NCBI GenBank assembly: GCA_021295835.1 | Contig: JAGWBP010000005.1 | Coordinates: 1-64,000 of the forward strand | From: Gemmatimonadota bacterium | GTDB lineage: Bacteria > Gemmatimonadota > Gemmatimonadetes > Longimicrobiales > Gaopeijiaceae | Direction of reading: 5' to 3' | DNA length: 64,000 nt | Shown: positions 28,389-37,557 of the stretch, piece after piece | How positions within the stretch are numbered: the first letter of the stretch is position 1 | Layout of the letters: every line of letters begins with the position of its first letter | Position numbers and translations under genes: made by a program | Notes under the pieces: model-generated | What the model was told of the DNA's origin: nothing | The model's database searches: none | The model's input: the letters and a program-made list of their open reading frames with translations, nothing else

Positions 28389-29642
28389 CTACCGTCCGTA
28401 CTTCACCAGCCGGGATCGGCCGATCTCGTCCGCCACAGCCACGAAGAACGCCGACCCGTCGGCAGTCGTCGTGTCCAGGAAGGCGCCGTTGGGCAGGAAC
28501 GCCGACCGCAGGTGGTCGCCGGTCATATGGTCGTACGCCCGCCACTCGACATGCTCCGCCCCTGGCGGGGCGGCCATGCGCAGCCAGAGCGAGCCGGTGG
28601 CATCTTGGAACGCGTCGGTGTAGCGCGGGTGGTAGTCGGGAAACTCGAGATTTCGAAGCCAGCGCCTGTCCGATTCTTGCAGAGCGGCGAGGGCGGCTGC
28701 GGGAGCCCCAGCCCCCCGACTTGCTCTCTCCGCCTCAAGGCCGAGGCGGAGAGAGTCCGAAAAGTGATCCCGATACGCCCTTGTCAGCGCAAGGGGCGGG
28801 GGGAGGTCCAGCTCGACCCGCCGAATCTCTCGCCCCCGCTCGTCGAGCACCAACAGCGCGCTGTCCTCACCGTGGCCCAGGACCACGCTTCCGTCGTCCT
28901 GGAAGAACGCATACGCCCGGCCGTTATAGGGAGCCCGGAAACGTGTTAGCCCGGCATCGTGACGAACGGTCAACACGCTCTCGTCTCGCATGGCGAACAG
29001 GGAGTCGGCCCGACCGGTGCCGACGAACCGCCACAACACGGCCTGGTGGTCCCGTGGAGCTGGCTGAAGGCCGGGGTTTGTCATCGTTATCGCCAGGACC
29101 GTGTCACCCCGCAAGCTCATGGCTCTCCCAAACCCATGGGCGCCCATAGCTAGGGGGATTATCCTCACGCTTAGGAACTCCCCGTCCCGCCCGAAGAAGC
29201 TGATTCGCTGCTGCGAGCGGTCCCAGACACCGACAGAATCGCCGTCCATCTCGATCAGGAGACTGGGGCGATAGTACTCGCCCGGCCCGGCGCCTAGGCC
29301 GCCAACGCGGGGCAGCTCCTCGCCCATGGCGGACCACCGGAAGACAGCCCGCTCTCCGGTGTCGATGACCCAGACCTCGCCCCACGATGTCGCCAGCAGG
29401 TAGGAGGCCCAAATCAAAGGCAGGGCGTTGAAGCTCTCCCGCTCCCACTGGAGCTCGAGCGTGTCGGCGGGCTGCGCACGGGAGGGATGCGGCACAAAGA
29501 CCGCCACTACGGAAACGAGGGCCGCCACCCGGCGGAGTACGGAAGCGCAGGCCGCGCCGGGGGTCGTCAGCTTCGCCGTAGGTCCGCTCTTTCGTCGCAC
29601 GGCCAGCGACAGGGCAAGCGGTAGGGTTCGGCTAGGTCGCAT
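28389..29642 (-). CDS. Secreted 6-bladed beta-propeller protein
   Basis: From MRPSRTLPLALSLAV the protein has 417 residues. An unusual N-terminus has a first hydrophobic run, a polar gap, then RRVAALVSVVAVFVPHPSRAQ as the likely signal peptide. Propeller blades follow, with GEVWVIDTGERAVFRW, GGLGAGPGEYYRPSLL, DSVGVWDRSQQRISFFGRDG and SVVLGHGEDSALLVLDERG. The GxGPGEF-like motif is the hallmark of this family. The partner is unknown; the protein should act in the periplasm or at the outer membrane. The ATG at 29642 was chosen because the leader and first codons (ATGCGACC) match those of the gene at 9401. Confidence 0.75.
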   Translation of the reverse strand: MRPSRTLPLALSLAVRRKSGPTAKLTTPGAACASVLRRVAALVSVVAVFVPHPSRAQPADTLELQWERESFNALPLIWASYLLATSWGEVWVIDTGERAVFRWSAMGEELPRVGGLGAGPGEYYRPSLLIEMDGDSVGVWDRSQQRISFFGRDGEFLSVRIIPLAMGAHGFGRAMSLRGDTVLAITMTNPGLQPAPRDHQAVLWRFVGTGRADSLFAMRDESVLTVRHDAGLTRFRAPYNGRAYAFFQDDGSVVLGHGEDSALLVLDERGREIRRVELDLPPPLALTRAYRDHFSDSLRLGLEAERASRGAGAPAAALAALQESDRRWLRNLEFPDYHPRYTDAFQDATGSLWLRMAAPPGAEHVEWRAYDHMTGDHLRSAFLPNGAFLDTTTADGSAFFVAVADEIGRSRLVKYGR

Positions 29643-29677
29643 CGCCAGCGCTCCTCTCACGGAAGGATGTCCGTTCC

Positions 29678-29703
29678 CGGCCCGACCAGACAAGGCCGGG
29701 CCG
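29678..29703 (-). promoter_or_regulatory. Leader hairpin upstream of the propeller gene
   Basis: CGGCCCG / CGGGCCG with a 12-nt loop lies about 35 nt upstream of the ATG at 29642. It is homologous in stem, following GGACA, AGGAGC and start-codon context to the leader at 9402-9466. Confidence 0.5.
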
Positions 29704-29820
29704 TTGCCGTCAGAGTAAGCCAACGGGAGAAGGGAGGGCTCACTAAACTGAATCGACAAGCGTCTCACAATCGTTGGCAGGTTCCGGGACCCGAAGCCGA
29801 TCTCGCAGGGGACCTCGCTA

Positions 29821-31008
29821 CTACTCCCGCCGAAGGTTCAGTGGCCGAACGACGCAGTGGAGATTGCCCAGGACATCCGGATAAAGCGAGTAAACGAAAA
29901 CGTCGCTACCGGCCGTCCCAACGAGTCGGACGTGCTCTTCGAATTCGCGGCGTGCGACGACTTCTCCCGCTACCGGATCGAGCACCTCAAAAGTGGTGTG
30001 CAGGAGCTGATTGAAATCCAAGTAAGGATCCGGAAGTGCTTCGACGCCGACCGGTTGATCGATAACGGGGGAAAACGACGGCGAGGCCCTACGGACTGTG
30101 ACCCAGAGCAGGCCGTTCGCATCTTGATGGATGCCCGAAACCGTCGGATCCGCTGGCGCACGGAGGGGAGCCCCCGGTGTCTCGTACAGGTATGGCTTAA
30201 ACCACTCGGAGATCCGCTCGATGCGGATCTTCTCCTCTCCATCGAGCCCGTAGCGAGATACTCGGTAACGGTTAAGGGGGGCACTCCAGACATCAGCGTG
30301 ATCGTTCGATCTTCCGAGCCGACGCTGCAGATCCGAGCGGTCCCAAGCCATTTGCAATCGCTCGTCGTTCGTCTCGGCGACTGCGATGCTTGCCGCAATT
30401 GTCCCGTCTGTTCGCAGAAGCTGGATCGTAGTCATTCCGGCCTCCGTGCGAACCGGGGCTGCAACCGCTATCATACCTTTCTTCAATACCACCGCATCGC
30501 TGACATAGACAGGCATGGGGACTTGATCCAGTCTTCTCTCAGCACCGGGAGCGAGCGTGTGAAGATGGTGCATACCGATCGCGTGTAGAACATCATCTTC
30601 ACCTACCTCTATCAGCAGCAGAAAGCCATCTTTGAATTCGCCGGGGCCCTCTCCGATCATGCCATACGATGACCTGAATGTCCCGTCCGGTCCGAATACG
30701 GCGAGCAATGCATCCCCTTCGACGGGAGCCGCGATGTAATTCCCCTCGCCGTCCCGTGCCAGGTTGGGAAACGGAAAGCTCTTGAACCAAACGTGATCCA
30801 TGGGAGGATTGAGAGTTATGTGCGGGCCTGCCTCAACCACGCAAGTGGGACACGTGATGTTATCACTGATCTCCAAGACTTCCTGGGCGTCCCCCGACAT
30901 CGGCACAAAGGAGACGAGGACCAAGGATGCCACGCCTGGCACGGCCCGAATCCACCCATTGGTCGTGGTGGTAGCCGTCCGCGGTCTGATCGGTGACAAT
31001 GAAGTCAT
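29821..31008 (-). CDS. Secreted 6-bladed beta-propeller protein
   Basis: The 395-residue protein has a signal peptide (WIRAVPGVASLVLVSFVPMSGDAQ), then blades beginning PNLARDGEGNYIAAPVEGDALLAVFGPDG. The family motif YGMIGEGPGEFKDGF and the late-blade segments GIHQDANGLLWVTVRR and FEVLDPVAGEVVARREF follow. A Cys pair (NITCPTCVVEAG) lies near the mature N-terminus. It differs clearly in sequence from the propeller downstream. Its ATG overlaps the stop of a 22-codon ORF (ATGA), so the two are translationally coupled. Local GC looks lower than in flanking core genes, suggesting acquisition; this was judged by eye. Confidence 0.75.
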   Translation of the reverse strand: MTSLSPIRPRTATTTTNGWIRAVPGVASLVLVSFVPMSGDAQEVLEISDNITCPTCVVEAGPHITLNPPMDHVWFKSFPFPNLARDGEGNYIAAPVEGDALLAVFGPDGTFRSSYGMIGEGPGEFKDGFLLLIEVGEDDVLHAIGMHHLHTLAPGAERRLDQVPMPVYVSDAVVLKKGMIAVAAPVRTEAGMTTIQLLRTDGTIAASIAVAETNDERLQMAWDRSDLQRRLGRSNDHADVWSAPLNRYRVSRYGLDGEEKIRIERISEWFKPYLYETPGAPLRAPADPTVSGIHQDANGLLWVTVRRASPSFSPVIDQPVGVEALPDPYLDFNQLLHTTFEVLDPVAGEVVARREFEEHVRLVGTAGSDVFVYSLYPDVLGNLHCVVRPLNLRRE

Positions 31009-31073
31009 TCCAAACCTCGCAACCCCGCCTTGCGATCGGGTGCATCGTCAGGCCGGAGCGTCAGCTTCTTCAT
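31005..31073 (-). CDS. 22-codon ORF coupled to the propeller gene, possible peptide precursor or leader peptide
   Basis: The small ORF starts MKKLTLRPDD and ends LRGLE. It has a good ribosome binding site (GAAGGA, about 8 nt before the ATG) and its TGA overlaps the ATG of the propeller gene. Start context, coupling and a Lys-rich N-terminus followed by a late LRG recall short natural-product precursor peptides seen beside propeller genes in Bacteroidetes. That comparison is from memory. It could instead be a simple leader peptide or chance. The stretch 31074-31351 beyond it holds no other feature I can support. Confidence 0.4.
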   Translation of the reverse strand: MKKLTLRPDDAPDRKAGLRGLE

Positions 31074-31351
31074 GATTCGTTCCTTCTCCGCAAGCGGATC
31101 GTCTCGCAATCGTCGAACCGCTCGACACCGCCGCCTCTACCCATACTAACCTAACGGCATTCCGGTCGCTTCTCAGCGCAACAGTCTCCAAGACCCAGGA
31201 CCCGGCCACTAGCGCGACCCGGAGCCATGGCAGCTCATGAGCTTAACGCTCGAACTCCGCCCTCGGCTATCTTGCGTCCGTGGCCTCGAAGGTCGCTAGT
31301 ACTGGGTCAAGCACCACCCCTCCGAGCCACGGAAGGCGGGGGACTGGCGCG

Positions 31352-33499
31352 TCAGGACCGCCGGGCGGAGCGAACGAGCTCGACTATCAGTTGCACCTGC
31401 TCCGACGGGCTCGTGGCCGTGGTGTCGATCAGGACCGCATCGGAGGCTCGGCGCAGCGGCGCAGCGGCGCGCGACGTGTCCCTCCGATCCCTGAGGAGAA
31501 GCTTCGCGGCCTCGGCCTCGACCTCGGCCTCGCTGGGCCGCCGGGCATCCCTCTGCAAGAGGCGCCTCGTCGCCCGCACCCTGGGGTCGGCCTGGAGAAA
31601 CACCTTCACCGCCGCGTCGGGAAAGACCACCGTGCCGATGTCGCGCCCCTCGGCGACGAGGCCCGGGCCCGTGGCGGAGGTGCGCTGCATCGGCAGCAGG
31701 TAGTCGCGTACCACTGGGCTGGCCGCCACCTGCGACACGATTGCATTGACCCGCTCGTCGCGACGCTCGCTCTCTGCGATCCGGCAGCCCCGGCTCCAGA
31801 CCTCCATCTGGCCGTCCTCCCAAAGGAGCTGGATGGCGAGTCCTTTCACCCATTCGGCCGTCATCTCGCCGAGGGTGCTCTCGCCCATCCCATCCGCGAC
31901 GAGCTGCGCGGCCACGGCGCGGTAGAGGGCCCCGGAATCCAGGTGGCGGTACCCGAGAAATTCGGCCACCTCACGCGACGTCGTGGACTTCCCGGAGGCG
32001 GCGGCACCGTCGATTGCGACGACCAGGCAGTCGGGATCGGGGCGCGCCTCCAGAGTGTGCCCGGCAGCCGCGTCCAACTCGGGTCCGGCCTCCGGAGCGG
32101 TCGCCCGCGCGGGGCTGTCGCCGCCGTCCCCGCTCCGCATCCTCGCCAGCGTTCGCCAGAAGCCCGGGTAGCTGACCTCGGCCACCTCCCCGTCGAGCAC
32201 CTCCACGCTGCACCCGGGGTCGGCGTTCAGCGCTCCGAAGGCCATCGCGATGCGGTGATCGCCGAAGGAGCGCACCCCGCCCCGCAGACGACGGCCGGTC
32301 CCCTCGACCACGAGTCCGTCGGGCGTCTCCTCGGCGGCTACGCCAACCCCCTGGAGGTTCCGGGCGAGGGCCTCTAGGCGGTCGCTCTCCTTGACTCGGA
32401 GCTCGCCCGCCCCGGTGATCGTGGTAACGCCCTCGGCGCGAGCCGCCAGGACGGCGACGAGCGGTAGCTCGTCGATTAGCGCCGGGACCTCGTCGCGCCC
32501 AACCTCCACGGGCCGCAGCCGCTCGGAGGGTGCCCACACACGCACTTCTCCGACCGCCTCTCCAGCCCGCCGTTCGCGCTCCGCGACCTCGACCTTGGCA
32601 CCCATCCGGGAAAGTACGCCGAGGAAGCCGGTGCGCGTAGGGTTCACACCCACACCTCTCACCTCGATGACGTCGCCCGGACGCCCAAGCACCCACGCAG
32701 CGATCAGGAAGGCCGACGACGAAAAATCGCCTGGGATCTCGAGCTCGATCGGCTCCAGACCCGACGGCGGCCGAGGCACGCGGACTCGCCACCCGCCATC
32801 CGCCTCCCCCTCCGCCACGGCCGCGCCCATCGCTCCTAGCAATCTCTCGGTGTGGTCGCGCGACCGGACAGGCTCGCGCACCTCGATCGGCACACCCGCC
32901 CCAACCCCAGCGAGCAGCAGTGCGCTCTTGACCTGAGCGCTCGCCACCGAGCTCTCGTGGGCGAGCGGCGCGAGCGTCCCCCCCGTCACCCTCATGGGTA
33001 GCCTCCCAGCCTTGTCCAGGTACTCGACCCCGGCGCCCATCCGGCCAAGCGGCCTCGCTATCCGGGCCATCGGCCGACGCGAGAGCGACCTATCTCCAAC
33101 CAGCACCGCCGAAATCGGCTGGGCGGCGATCGCACCCGCCAGGAGCCGGGCCCCGGTTCCGCTGTTGCCCAGGTCGAGAACCCCATCGGGAGAGCTCCAG
33201 CTCGCGAGGCCGCGCCCGCAGATCCGAAGGTCGCCCGGGCCCGTCCCTCCCGGACGCGAGCTTTCTACACCGAGGGCGGCGAGGGCGGCCGCCGTGGAGC
33301 GTGTGTCCAACCCACCGAGCGCCCCCCGCAGGACGCTCTCGCCAGACGCCATCGCCGACAGGATCAGCGCCCGCTGGGCGATCGACTTGTCCGCCGGGAC
33401 GGCTACTCGCCAAGGCACCGCCGCTACGGTCCAGTCAACCAGGACTGCCTGGCAGTCCGTGGACAATCTCGCGCCACGGATACGGGCATTGCAAACCAA
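31352..33499 (-). CDS. aroA-cmk: Fused 3-phosphoshikimate 1-carboxyvinyltransferase / cytidylate kinase
   Basis: One frame of up to 715 residues carries two enzymes. Residues of about 25-450 are EPSP synthase (VPADKSIAQRALILSAMASGES, LDLGNSGTGARLLAG, DFSSSAFLIAAWVLG, VKESDRLEALA, SFGDHRIAMAFGAL). After a linker rich in Asp, Ala and Pro, the rest is CMP kinase (VAIDGAAASGKSTTSREVAEFLGYRHLDSGALYRAVA, GLVAEGRDIGTVVFPDA). They serve the shikimate pathway and pyrimidine salvage, with no shared substrate. The start is unsure: TTG at 33499 or 33466, or GTG at 33418. A solo GCAGTCCGTGGACA repeat end lies in the disputed part. It follows rnz by 21 bp. Confidence 0.9.
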   Translation of the reverse strand: MVCNARIRGARLSTDCQAVLVDWTVAAVPWRVAVPADKSIAQRALILSAMASGESVLRGALGGLDTRSTAAALAALGVESSRPGGTGPGDLRICGRGLASWSSPDGVLDLGNSGTGARLLAGAIAAQPISAVLVGDRSLSRRPMARIARPLGRMGAGVEYLDKAGRLPMRVTGGTLAPLAHESSVASAQVKSALLLAGVGAGVPIEVREPVRSRDHTERLLGAMGAAVAEGEADGGWRVRVPRPPSGLEPIELEIPGDFSSSAFLIAAWVLGRPGDVIEVRGVGVNPTRTGFLGVLSRMGAKVEVAERERRAGEAVGEVRVWAPSERLRPVEVGRDEVPALIDELPLVAVLAARAEGVTTITGAGELRVKESDRLEALARNLQGVGVAAEETPDGLVVEGTGRRLRGGVRSFGDHRIAMAFGALNADPGCSVEVLDGEVAEVSYPGFWRTLARMRSGDGGDSPARATAPEAGPELDAAAGHTLEARPDPDCLVVAIDGAAASGKSTTSREVAEFLGYRHLDSGALYRAVAAQLVADGMGESTLGEMTAEWVKGLAIQLLWEDGQMEVWSRGCRIAESERRDERVNAIVSQVAASPVVRDYLLPMQRTSATGPGLVAEGRDIGTVVFPDAAVKVFLQADPRVRATRRLLQRDARRPSEAEVEAEAAKLLLRDRRDTSRAAAPLRRASDAVLIDTTATSPSEQVQLIVELVRSARRS

Positions 33500-33520
33500 G
33501 GCTCGTCTCCGGGCAACGGG

Positions 33521-34435
33521 CTATCCGTCCCGATACCCGATCTCGATCTCGAGGCCGTCGCGGGCCACCCTGCAAGCGGGGAAGACCTTCCGGCCTCCAG
33601 CCTCCAGCCGCGTCGGATTCTCCGCGTAGCGGGCCGAGATGTGCGTCAGGACGAGCTCTTGAACCCCAGCCCGGAGAGCTACCAGTGCGGCCTCGGCCGA
33701 GGTGGAGTGGCGCGTTTCCCTGGCACGAGCGACCTCGTCGGCACCGAAGGTCGCCTCGTGGATCAGCAGCTCGGCGCCGCGCGCGATCTCGACGGTATCG
33801 GGGGTGGGGCGCGTGTCGCCGCTGTACACCACCTTGCGCCCACGTCGCGGGGGCCCGACCACATCTGCAGGCGCAACCTCCCGGCCATCGACGACGACGG
33901 CCTCGCCTCGGTGCAGCTTGCCGAAGAGCGGTCCCTCCGGCACCCCCAGCCTCCGCGCGGCCTCCGGGTCGAAGCGCCCGAGACGGACCTCCTCGACCAG
34001 GGCGTAGCCGAGCGCGGGCACGCCGTGGTCCGCGCGGTAGGCGTGCACCGCCCAGCCTTCGAACTCCACCCTGGCACCGGACTCGAGTCCCCGCACCTCG
34101 ACCGGAAAGGGCGAGCGCCGCGCTCCGAGCCGGACCGCTTCCCTAAGTCGCCCCTCCGTCCCCGCGGGCCCGTAGACCGTCATGTTCTCCTCCCTGCCCT
34201 GCAGCCCCATGGTCCGCAGCAGTCCCGGCAGGCCGAGGATGTGGTCCGCGTGGGCGTGCGTGATGAAGATGTGGTTGAAGGAGAAGCCGGTGCCGTAGCG
34301 CATCATCTGTCGCTGCGTGCCCTCGCCGCAATCCCATAGGAAGGACTCGCCCTCTCGCTGCACGGCGATTCCGGCAACGTTGCGCCGCACGGTCGGGCGG
34401 GCGGCGGCGGTGCCGAGGAAGCGAATTCGGATCAT
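33521..34435 (-). CDS. rnz: Ribonuclease Z
   Basis: RNase Z trims the 3' ends of tRNA precursors. The 304-residue protein has the metallo-beta-lactamase metal site FITHAHADHILGLPGLLRTM, GREENMTVYGPAG, VVYSGDTRPTPDTVE, LIHEATFG and LVLTHISARY. YRADHGVPALGYALVEE is also diagnostic. The start is ATG. It precedes aroA-cmk with a 21-bp gap and is separated from the divergent aminotransferase by a 323-bp stretch containing the 151-bp repeat. Confidence 0.94.
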   Translation of the reverse strand: MIRIRFLGTAAARPTVRRNVAGIAVQREGESFLWDCGEGTQRQMMRYGTGFSFNHIFITHAHADHILGLPGLLRTMGLQGREENMTVYGPAGTEGRLREAVRLGARRSPFPVEVRGLESGARVEFEGWAVHAYRADHGVPALGYALVEEVRLGRFDPEAARRLGVPEGPLFGKLHRGEAVVVDGREVAPADVVGPPRRGRKVVYSGDTRPTPDTVEIARGAELLIHEATFGADEVARARETRHSTSAEAALVALRAGVQELVLTHISARYAENPTRLEAGGRKVFPACRVARDGLEIEIGYRDG

Positions 34436-34536
34436 CGGGGGGCACTTCGGTGCAATGGCGACGGACTGCGGGGGGAGCGGGGGGTAGGTCGAATTCTATC
34501 GTGGACGCCCCATTTTGCAACGCGCCTCGCTCGTGC

Positions 34537-34687
34537 GCAGTCCGTGGACAGCCTCGCGCGAGCACCGAGAGCGGCGAAGCGCTCCGCTGGCAAGGCGCGA
34601 CGAAGGGCTGGTAGCAGCGCTACCGGCCCGAGGCCAGCGGGGATGCAGCGCTGCTCGAATGCCGTGGGAGGTTTGTCCACGGGCTGC
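34537..34687. repeat. 151-bp MITE-like element with 13/14 inverted ends
   Basis: The left end GCAGTCCGTGGACA (34537-34550) and the right end TGTCCACGGGCTGC (34674-34687) form a 14-bp inverted repeat with one mismatch. The interior contains CTGGCAAGGCGCGACGAAGG and a GGTAGC-AGC-GCTACC hairpin, both shared with the repeat at 176-437. No coding capacity is supported. It occupies most of the gene-free stretch 34436-34758 between divergent rnz and the aminotransferase. No obvious target-site duplication was confirmed. Confidence 0.6.
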
Positions 34688-34758
34688 TCTAGTCCGTGGA
34701 TGGTCTCCCGCCGTTGACCTTGCCGACCCTTCGGCGGCAATGCTACGATCCCATCACG

Positions 34759-36090
34759 ATGCTTATCGATCGACTGAACCCCGCCCCCGGTGGCGCGATC
34801 GGCAGGCGGGGCTTCGTAGGTTCTGCCGTCGGGATGCTCGGCGCGGCCCATGTGGCAGCCCTGTCGGCGAGCGCGACGGAGATCGCCGAGGACCTTGCCG
34901 CCCACCCCGGGTCCCCCGCCGAAACAGCCGCCGACGAGACCTTCTGGGCCGCAGTGGCCAGGGCCTTCACCGTCGACCGGTCGCTGGTCAACCTGAACAA
35001 CGGTGCCGTCAGCCCCTCGCCGGCCTTCGTGCAGGAGGCGATGAAGCGCCACCTGGACTACTCGCACACCGCACCATCGTACACGATGAGACGGGTGCTG
35101 GAGCCGCAGCGCGAGGGGGTGCGCGCCCGCCTGGCCCGCGAGTGGGGAGTGCATCCGGAGGAGGTGGCGCTGACCCGCAACGCCTCCGAGGGCCTGCAGA
35201 TCTGTCAGCTCGGACACGACCTGAAGCCCGGCGACGAGGTCGTCACCACCACGCAGGACTACGGCCGCATGATCACCACCTTCCGCCAGCGGGAGCGTCG
35301 CGAGGGCATCGTTATGCGCCTGGTCCGGGTGCCCGTCCCAGCCGAGGACCCCGAGGTGGTGGTGGAGCGCTTCGAGGAGGCGATCGGTCCGCGCACGCGG
35401 CTGGTGCTGCTCTGCCATATGATCAACCTCACGGGCCAGATCCTACCCGTCAGGGAGGTCGTTGCGATGGCGAGGAAGCGCGGCGTGGATGTCATCGTCG
35501 ACGGCGCCCACGCTCTCGCCCACTTTCCCTTTCGGCTCGACGAGCTCGAGTGCGACAACTACTCCACCTCGCTTCACAAGTGGCTCTTCGCTCCGCACGG
35601 GACCGGGATGCTCTACGTGCGCCGCGAGAAGATTCCCGAGATCTGGCCGCTCATGGCCGCAGTCAGCGAGATGGACGGAGACATCCGCAAGTACGAGGAG
35701 ATCGGCACGCACCCCGCCGCCAACTACCTGGCGATCGGCGAGGCGCTGACCTTCCACCAGGGGCTGGGTGCCGCGCGCAAGGCCGCGCGCCTCGTGTACC
35801 TGCGGGACTACTGGGCAAACCGGCTCTTGGAGAGCGACCGGGTCTCGCTCAACACCAGCCAGCGGCCGGGCTTCGCATGCGGAATCGGGAATGTCCGAAT
35901 CGACGGCCTGGATCCGATTGCGCTCGCCACCTGGCTCTTCGACGCCCACCGGATCATCTCGACCCCGATCGGACACGAGGAGTGCCCGGGGCTGCGCGTC
36001 TGCCCCAGCGTCTACACGACGCTCGAGGAGTTGGACCGCTTCTGCGAGGCCGTCGAGTGGGCAATGGCGCACGGACTGCCGAAGGCGTGA
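34759..36090 (+). CDS. Tat-exported PLP-dependent class V aminotransferase
   Basis: The 443-residue protein starts MLIDRLNPAP. It has a twin-Arg type signal, GRRGFVGSAVGMLGAAHVAAL. The fold-type I PLP enzyme follows: LNNGAVSPSP, LTRNASEGLQICQLG, VDGAHALAHFPF, and the Schiff-base Lys in YSTSLHKWLFAPHGTGML. The nearest group by eye is the isopenicillin-N-epimerase/cysteine-desulfurase-like branch. The substrate is unknown. Tat export fits a protein folded with its cofactor in the cytoplasm. Its TGA overlaps the GTG of the CopC-CopD gene. The Met at 34759 is preferred because it gives a compact Tat signal; an ATG exists at 34696. Confidence 0.82.
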   Translation: MLIDRLNPAPGGAIGRRGFVGSAVGMLGAAHVAALSASATEIAEDLAAHPGSPAETAADETFWAAVARAFTVDRSLVNLNNGAVSPSPAFVQEAMKRHLDYSHTAPSYTMRRVLEPQREGVRARLAREWGVHPEEVALTRNASEGLQICQLGHDLKPGDEVVTTTQDYGRMITTFRQRERREGIVMRLVRVPVPAEDPEVVVERFEEAIGPRTRLVLLCHMINLTGQILPVREVVAMARKRGVDVIVDGAHALAHFPFRLDELECDNYSTSLHKWLFAPHGTGMLYVRREKIPEIWPLMAAVSEMDGDIRKYEEIGTHPAANYLAIGEALTFHQGLGAARKAARLVYLRDYWANRLLESDRVSLNTSQRPGFACGIGNVRIDGLDPIALATWLFDAHRIISTPIGHEECPGLRVCPSVYTTLEELDRFCEAVEWAMAHGLPKA

Positions 36091-37433
36091 CCGGGGCGGG
36101 CGCCTCCGCCCGGGCACCGGTGCTGGCGCTTGGGGGGGTGCTCCTTGCCGCGTTCGCCCTTGCCGGATGGAGTACGCCGCCCCATACGGAGCTCCGCTCG
36201 TCGGAACCTGCGCCTGACGCCCGTCTCGCCGAGTCGCCTGGCTCCATCCTTCTCGTCTTCACGACCGAGGTGCAGCTTGCGCTCAGCTCGGTCGAGGTGA
36301 GGAGCGAAGGCGGACCGATGCCTTCGGTGGCAGTCGGCGAGCTTGTGCATCCGCAGGACAGCCTCCACGCCCTGAGGCTGCCGATTATCGAAGCGCTCGG
36401 GCAAGGGCGCCACACCGTTGTATGGGCGACGGCGGGGCCGGATGGACACCGCGTCTCGGGAAGACTCGGCTTCTGGGTGCAACCGACGACGGCGCCTTCT
36501 GCGACCGCCGTCCACTCGGAAACACATGTTCCGCAGGGCGGCGAGTGGGATGAGCTACTCGGCCGATGCGTTCGCTTCCTCCTCTATGCGGGGATCGTCG
36601 GGGTGCTGGGCGCGGTGGCGTTTCGCATCGCCGTGATGCCGAGCGCCACCGCAGACGACAAGGAAGCGCAGCGCCTCCAGGCGGCTGTCCGGCAGATCGC
36701 CGTGGCGGGTTGCGCACTCGTGGCCACCGCCCTGCCCGCCCGCCTCTATGCCGAGGCGGCGGCCTTCCCCCCTGGGCAGAGGTGGGACGCGGTCGAGACG
36801 CTGCTCTACCGGATGCCATCGGGGATCGGGTGGTGGATCCAATGCACCTCGGCGCTTCTGATCGCCACTGGCCTCCTCCTTGCCCGCAGGGAGGGCTCGG
36901 GGGCGCTCGGCTGGAGGATGGTCTCGGTGGCGGCGCTGCTCCTACCCCTCGCTCCCCTGCTCGCAGGCCACGGCATTTCGGACAGGCCGCTCCCGCTCTC
37001 GATAGCGGCCACCTACCTGCACATCGGCGCGGCGGCGACATGGGTCGGTGGCCTCGCCTGTCTGGCGCTGGTCGCGAGGTCGGCGGCGAAGCGATGGCCG
37101 GACGCGGAGCTCTTCATTCCCCTGCTCGGGGCCTTCTCCCGGATGGCCCGCGTGGCCGTGGCAACGCTGATCGCCACCGGTGCACTGAAGGGCTGGCTGC
37201 ACCTCCCGTCGCCCGGCCAGCTCCTGGACACCGAGTGGGGCGCGGCGCTGCTGGCGAAGATCGGCTGGGTGGCAGCCGCGATGCTTGTCGGCCTCTACAA
37301 CTGGAGGGTCGTGCAGCCGTCGCTTGCGGCCGCACCCTCGCTTGGGAGACTCAGGGCGTCGGTCCTCTGCGAGGTCATCCTAGCCACGGTCGCGATCTGG
37401 GCGACGGCGCAGCTGGCGACGCGGCCGCTCTAG
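36087..37433 (+). CDS. CopC-CopD fusion, copper resistance/uptake membrane protein
   Basis: The 448-residue protein has an N-terminal signal/TM (APVLALGGVLLAAFALAG) followed by a CopC domain. Its start HTELRSSEPAPDARL and its end GPDGHRVSGRLGFWV match the copper-binding layout. From about residue 155 it is CopD-like, with about eight TM segments such as FLLYAGIVGVLGAVAFRIAV and YLHIGAAATWVGGLACLALV. CopD proteins handle copper across the inner membrane. The GTG start overlaps the aminotransferase stop (GTGA), so the two are translationally coupled. Confidence 0.88.
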   Translation: MTGAGASARAPVLALGGVLLAAFALAGWSTPPHTELRSSEPAPDARLAESPGSILLVFTTEVQLALSSVEVRSEGGPMPSVAVGELVHPQDSLHALRLPIIEALGQGRHTVVWATAGPDGHRVSGRLGFWVQPTTAPSATAVHSETHVPQGGEWDELLGRCVRFLLYAGIVGVLGAVAFRIAVMPSATADDKEAQRLQAAVRQIAVAGCALVATALPARLYAEAAAFPPGQRWDAVETLLYRMPSGIGWWIQCTSALLIATGLLLARREGSGALGWRMVSVAALLLPLAPLLAGHGISDRPLPLSIAATYLHIGAAATWVGGLACLALVARSAAKRWPDAELFIPLLGAFSRMARVAVATLIATGALKGWLHLPSPGQLLDTEWGAALLAKIGWVAAAMLVGLYNWRVVQPSLAAAPSLGRLRASVLCEVILATVAIWATAQLATRPL

Positions 37434-37557
37434 CTCACTCGGTCCTACCGGGACGCACTCTCATGTCGAACAGGCCACATTGTAAACTGTAGTTGTCATT
37501 TTGCCATCTCGGATTTTCACCGAAGCCCTTTCCATCTTGGACGAACCAAGGCGAGCC

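Noticed and set aside
33442..33458. Inverted repeat GGACTGCC-T-GGCAGTCC as a terminator for rnz
   Set aside because: It lies inside the aroA-cmk reading frame or its start region, and has a 1-nt loop. It more likely belongs to the repeat end.
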